Below, one piece after another: positions 61,201 to 64,000 of a stretch of 64,000 bases of DNA. Where the stretch lies: contig CAHIKZ030003445.1 of NCBI GenBank assembly GCA_903632075.3, forward strand, positions 124,001 to 188,000, written 5' to 3'. Every line of letters starts with the position of its first letter. The stretch's first letter is position 1. This stretch comes from Acanthosepion pharaonis (lineage: Eukaryota > Mollusca > Cephalopoda > Sepiida > Sepiidae). The notes below the pieces were generated by a model. That model did no database searches. It had not been told where the DNA came from and saw only the letters and a program-made list of their open reading frames with translations. The position numbers and the translations under genes were made by a program.

Positions 61201-62460
61201 AACTTATTAAAAAAATTATCTACATTAAATCAAAGATCACTTGTTGAATTTAATAATTTTGTTTCCATCTCAAGTTCAGTTTGTAATAGGCTTATATTAA
61301 ATTAGTTCTTTTCTCATTGAAATTGTGAAATTTCATGAAAATAGCAATATTGAATAAACTGGAATTAAAAAATGAATATTAACACTAAGATTGCTACTTA
61401 CCATTTGCAGATCTACATTGGTCAAGCTTGTATTTGTAGAGAGTTGGCTTTCATCTTGCTTAGTCAAATGATCTTCAGTTGGACCCAAAGGTACCACACC
61501 TAAATCGTCTTCAGCTTTAGCAATAGAATCAGTGGTCCTTTGAAACAAAAAATATTTTACTGCCGAGATAATTACAATTTAAAATAAAGAAAAAATAGAC
61601 AAACCTAACTAGTTAAGCAACATACAAGGCATTCATTAAACAAGTCACACACTAATTTCAAAACTATTTACAAATGCAATGTCAATTCATTATGAATAAA
61701 TTTCTAAAGCAATTTGATTTTCTCAATTTTAGATTTAACTAGAACGGACTACATTAAAACCAGAAATAAACATACCCAGAATCTGAATAGTCAAGGCGTC
61801 TTCGAGGTGTCAGTTCTTTTTCAAATTCAGCCTTTAATTTCAAAGGACTGGACAGAAAAAAATAAATAAAATTATGAAAGCTTAATCAACAGTGGCTTAA
61901 ACAAATACTCAAAAAACTATAAAAAGTCTCAGCTACTTTTTAAAAAACTGTTTCATATTAAAGTAGTCTAATGTTCCATCTCAAAACTACCAGTCAAATT
62001 AAGTTGATATTATTGATACTGATGCATAATTTCCTACAATCCAGTTATTTAAATTCTGGAGATAAGAGAAAGAAAGCATTGAAATGTACCTTTTGAACAT
62101 AATTTTTCATATCTATACAGTGTCAGTAAAAATAAGTCAAATTAAATAACTAAGAGTAAACATCATTTTGAATTGTTATTACACACAATATCTACAATTT
62201 ACAAATGGTCATTTACCCACTAGTTATGTACCTGAAGTAATATCACAAATTTAATATGCAATAAAAAAAAAACAACAAAAAAAAAAAACGAACAAAATAT
62301 TTACCTGGCAACCAAACTGATTGCAAGTGGATTTTCCATGTTCTTTGATGCATGACTAGCCAAAGTGAGATATTTTGGAATAGAGATAAGTTGTGCAATT
62401 TTAGTATGACGAGATGATACCACACTATAGGCATAACGTTTCAAATGAAGAATAAATACT
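55087..62460 (-). CDS. USP37: Ubiquitin-specific protease USP37-type, C-terminal half
   Basis: USP37 is a cysteine deubiquitinase acting on cell-cycle and replication substrates (family knowledge). Minus-strand exons in coding order: 62305-62460 (VFILHLKRYAYS, ISIPKYLTLASH), 61776-61847 (SPLKLKAEFEKELTPRRRLD), 61402-61537, 60733-60813, 60579-60639, 59128-59358 (UIM), 56944-57086, 56748-56805 (UIM), 56424-56527, 56256-56325 (KGNLPHSYQLVSVVAHIGNS) and 55087-55229 (GHYLSDVLDLRTDKWYSFDD, then GYIFFYLSK). Splice phases fit at the junctions checked. The LHLKRY and SGHYLSDV boxes mark the USP fold, with a UIM-bearing insert between them as in USP37. The Cys box and N-terminal PH-like domain would be coded beyond 64000. 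USP26/USP29 are mammalian derivatives, so USP37 is the best name. Confidence 0.9.
56256..56325 (-). CDS. USP37: USP37 exon, NLPHSYQLVSVVAHIG
   Basis: Acceptor CAATAG, donor GTATGT. It encodes KGNLPHSYQLVSVVAHIGNS and SVSG, the strand leading into the His box. The Gly codon is split and completed by the next exon's GA before CAT-TAT (GHY). Confidence 0.93.
56748..56805 (-). CDS. USP37: USP37 exon, second UIM
   Basis: A short exon with donor GTAAGA and acceptor TTTCAG. It encodes YDINQEDEDLRKAKEMSLI; DEDLRKAKEMSL fits a UIM and matches the tandem UIM part of USP37. Confidence 0.85.
57087..59127. other. USP37 intron with unassigned repeat-like insert
   Basis: The segment from about 57380 to 58430 has more mixed composition than the rest of the intron and a 102-codon plus-strand frame (58116-58424) without a named domain; it may be an old retroelement fragment. 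Long A tracts lie at 57968-57993 and 59017-59040. Confidence 0.4.
59128..59358 (-). CDS. USP37: USP37 exon with ubiquitin-interacting motif
   Basis: Acceptor TTTTAG and donor GTAAGA. It encodes MSSDELMALTDEEMINLAIE followed by NSLQLD. DEEMINLAIENSL fits the UIM pattern (acidic run, Ala, Ser), and MSSDELMAL aligns with the MSEEELLAA segment in vertebrate USP37. The remainder is Asn/Asp/Gln-rich linker. Confidence 0.88.
59359..60578. other. USP37 intron, possible short repeat
   Basis: AT-rich intron. Around 60000-60240 a (GA)-rich start is followed by GC-containing words (GGGCCACAGCCTCACCACAC), perhaps a SINE-sized repeat, but no polymerase III boxes are clear. Confidence 0.35.
62305..62460 (-). 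CDS. USP37: USP37 exon, LHLKRY box
   Basis: Acceptor ATTCTAG, donor GTAAAT. It encodes VFILHLKRYAYSVVSSRHTK then IPKYLTLASHASKNMENPL. ILHLKRY is the universal USP box between the Cys and His boxes, and PKYLTL is USP37-like. The preceding exon was not found before 64000. Confidence 0.93.
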
Positions 62461-63309
62461 CTAGAATGAAAAAGAAAATCTTATAGAAAAACAATGCACA
62501 TAAAATTGTGAAAATATTTGAAAAAGAATTGAGTTAATTCTTAAAAACAATCCAGTTAAAAATATCTTCAAATTTTGTAGTGCCTAGCAACCAAGTTAGA
62601 AAGGCTGAATGAATGTATATTAAATTATATATACTGAACAAATCAGTGCAAATATAAAAAGAACTGCAGGTAAGGAACTACAAAATGAATATAGTATTTT
62701 GTAAAAGAACACCACAAAGCAAGCAAAGGTGATAGCACTTATCATAGCAACAGCAATTCTAATATTCAATAGGAGTAGATAAGTTTGCCTATCATCCAGT
62801 TCACACTCCTCCATAACCTTTTGAACAGGTATAGAGATTTATCCCTTGTTTCCTTTTAGGATTGAGTTTCAAGTCCCTTCTAAAATATTCTCATTATCCT
62901 TCACTCACAGTAACCCTGTATGAATTTTTATATATATATATATATATATATGAGCTCTCTCTATCTCTCTTCCCATGAGTATTAGTATAGTAGACCAAAG
63001 TTAAAGAAATAGTCTAACAATTGAGAATAAATGCAGAATATTGAAAGATGCATGCCCAAGTAGTATTTTGAGAAAAAAAAAAATATTGCCACCATACTTA
63101 AGATATTCATTTTGGGGAATAATCTATTTAACCATTTTTTTTTTTTCCTTTTTTCTCTCCCCTCTCTAAACCAAATCTATTTTTTTTTCTTTTAAAATCA
63201 TTTTCCTATTGATCAGTAGGAAAAGAATCGAGTAAATTATGTATTTTTAAAGTATAAAGTAATTGAAAATTTGATTCTAAACAAGAGTCTTGACAAATCT
63301 GCAAATGTT

Positions 63310-63363
<54 letters not shown>

Positions 63364-63365
63364 GA
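62461..63365. other. USP37 upstream intron, simple repeats
   Basis: No exon was recognised. It contains (TA)n at 62932-62951 and a (TA)n(GA)n tract at about 63312-63362 directly before the third TIR-element copy. Confidence 0.5.
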
Positions 63366-64000
63366 TGCACTGTGAGATTGCTGGAAAATAAGCATAGCAT
63401 GATAAAATGGCTTTAAACTTGATCAAAATAATTTTTTTTATTGTCTAAATGTTTATGTTATTATCAAGAGTATTTTTTGATTATTTTTACATTTTTCAAT
63501 CTTTTCAAGCATGTGCAAAATTTGTTAAAAATCATTTTTTTTTTTTTTTTCAATTTTGTAAACAAGTGATTTTTTTCCATTTTAAAATTGTCAAAAATCA
63601 ATTATACTGTTTTTTCAATTTATTTTTAAAAACATTAGAAATTATAAAGCTTATTTAATATATTTTAAAACAAACATTACTTACTTTGAGAGGAAAAAAA
63701 ATAAAGTTTAAAATAAGAGAAAGTAGGTCTTAACAGCGGTGATGATTGACGTGGTTAAGTGATGATTTCATCACGTATTAACAACTTAAATGAGGAAAAA
63801 TTATCATACGGAAGGGCAGAAGTGACATGAATTAGCTTTAAGTGAACTAACTTATTTACCTCGTTATTTTTAAGGAAAAGTTTCAGCGCTCTAATTTTGG
63901 GGTTTTTTTTGATTTCCACCTTTATGTTTACGATGCTTTATGAAAAAATATACTATAAAAATTTTTAAAAGCTGTTGAGAGTGAGATAAAATTTCATAAA
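63366..64000. mobile_element. Non-coding TIR element, copy C (runs off the window)
   Basis: It matches copies A and B in order: GAGATTGCTG, AAGCATAGCATGATAAAATG, TTGTCTAAATGTTTATGTTA, ACCTCGTTATTTTTAAGGAA, AGTTTCAGCGCTCTAATTTT and GTTTACGATGCTTTATG. The start is more divergent (GGATGCACTGTGAG rather than GGTACCTCCACGAG). The right part is beyond 64000. Confidence 0.85.

Noticed and set aside
1..64000. CRISPR array, operons, ribosome binding sites or other prokaryotic features
   Set aside because: Spliced metazoan genes and animal transposons throughout show a eukaryotic nuclear sequence; the tandem repeats found lack CRISPR repeat-spacer form.
1..64000. Genuine nuclear tRNA or rRNA genes
   Set aside because: Only degenerate tRNA-like promoter words inside SINE-like repeats were seen; no complete cloverleaf could be drawn by eye.

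Overview
This is an AT-rich, intron-rich animal nuclear window, most likely from a cephalopod mollusc such as an octopus. That assignment is an inference from the small conserved exons in long repeat-filled introns and from the mix of mariner, Tc1, Ty3/Gypsy, LINE and tRNA-derived SINE remnants. There is no operon structure, and most open frames are chance or transposon-derived. Three conserved protein-coding genes can be followed exon by exon.

Layout: (1) 1-6.85 kb is non-coding and holds a perfect 71-bp palindrome. (2) 6.85-24.16 kb, minus strand, is SIRT7, a NAD-dependent deacylase. Four 5'-side exons (22.0-24.2 kb) and three 3'-side exons (6.85-8.92 kb) splice cleanly. The middle of the catalytic core (roughly 110 residues, with the catalytic His and the zinc-binding cysteines) cannot be found between them. 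That 13-kb interval holds an internally deleted Ty3/Gypsy element (9.38-12.97 kb), a very low-complexity A/T block (about 13.0-21.4 kb) and a small mariner with terminal inverted repeats (17.78-18.68 kb). (3) 24.2-44.6 kb is a transposon graveyard: a Tc1-like element carrying a SINE, a decayed plus-strand Gypsy split by another retroelement, a ~165-bp tandem repeat, a ~1.9-kb TIR element, a second mariner relative and a minus-strand LINE. (4) 44.62-51.19 kb, plus strand, is METTL23, a seven-beta-strand methyltransferase. Its first intron carries a second TIR-element copy and a decayed DD34D mariner; its second visible exon lacks a usable splice donor. (5) 55.09-62.46 kb, minus strand, is the C-terminal half of a USP37-type ubiquitin-specific protease: part of the USP fold, UIM motifs and the His box. 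The Cys-box exons must lie beyond the right edge. (6) 63.4-64.0 kb is a third, partial TIR-element copy.

SIRT7 and METTL23 are divergent and METTL23 and USP37 are convergent. The first exons of SIRT7 and METTL23 were not identified; the CpG-containing stretch at about 38.2-41.1 kb is the most plausible place for promoter sequence, but this is weak. The most useful leads are the missing SIRT7 core beside the low-complexity block, the broken METTL23 exon, two long perfect palindromes, a ~62-bp tandem repeat next to the Gypsy primer-binding site, and the non-coding TIR-element family. I saw nothing that amounts to a clearly new multi-gene system.
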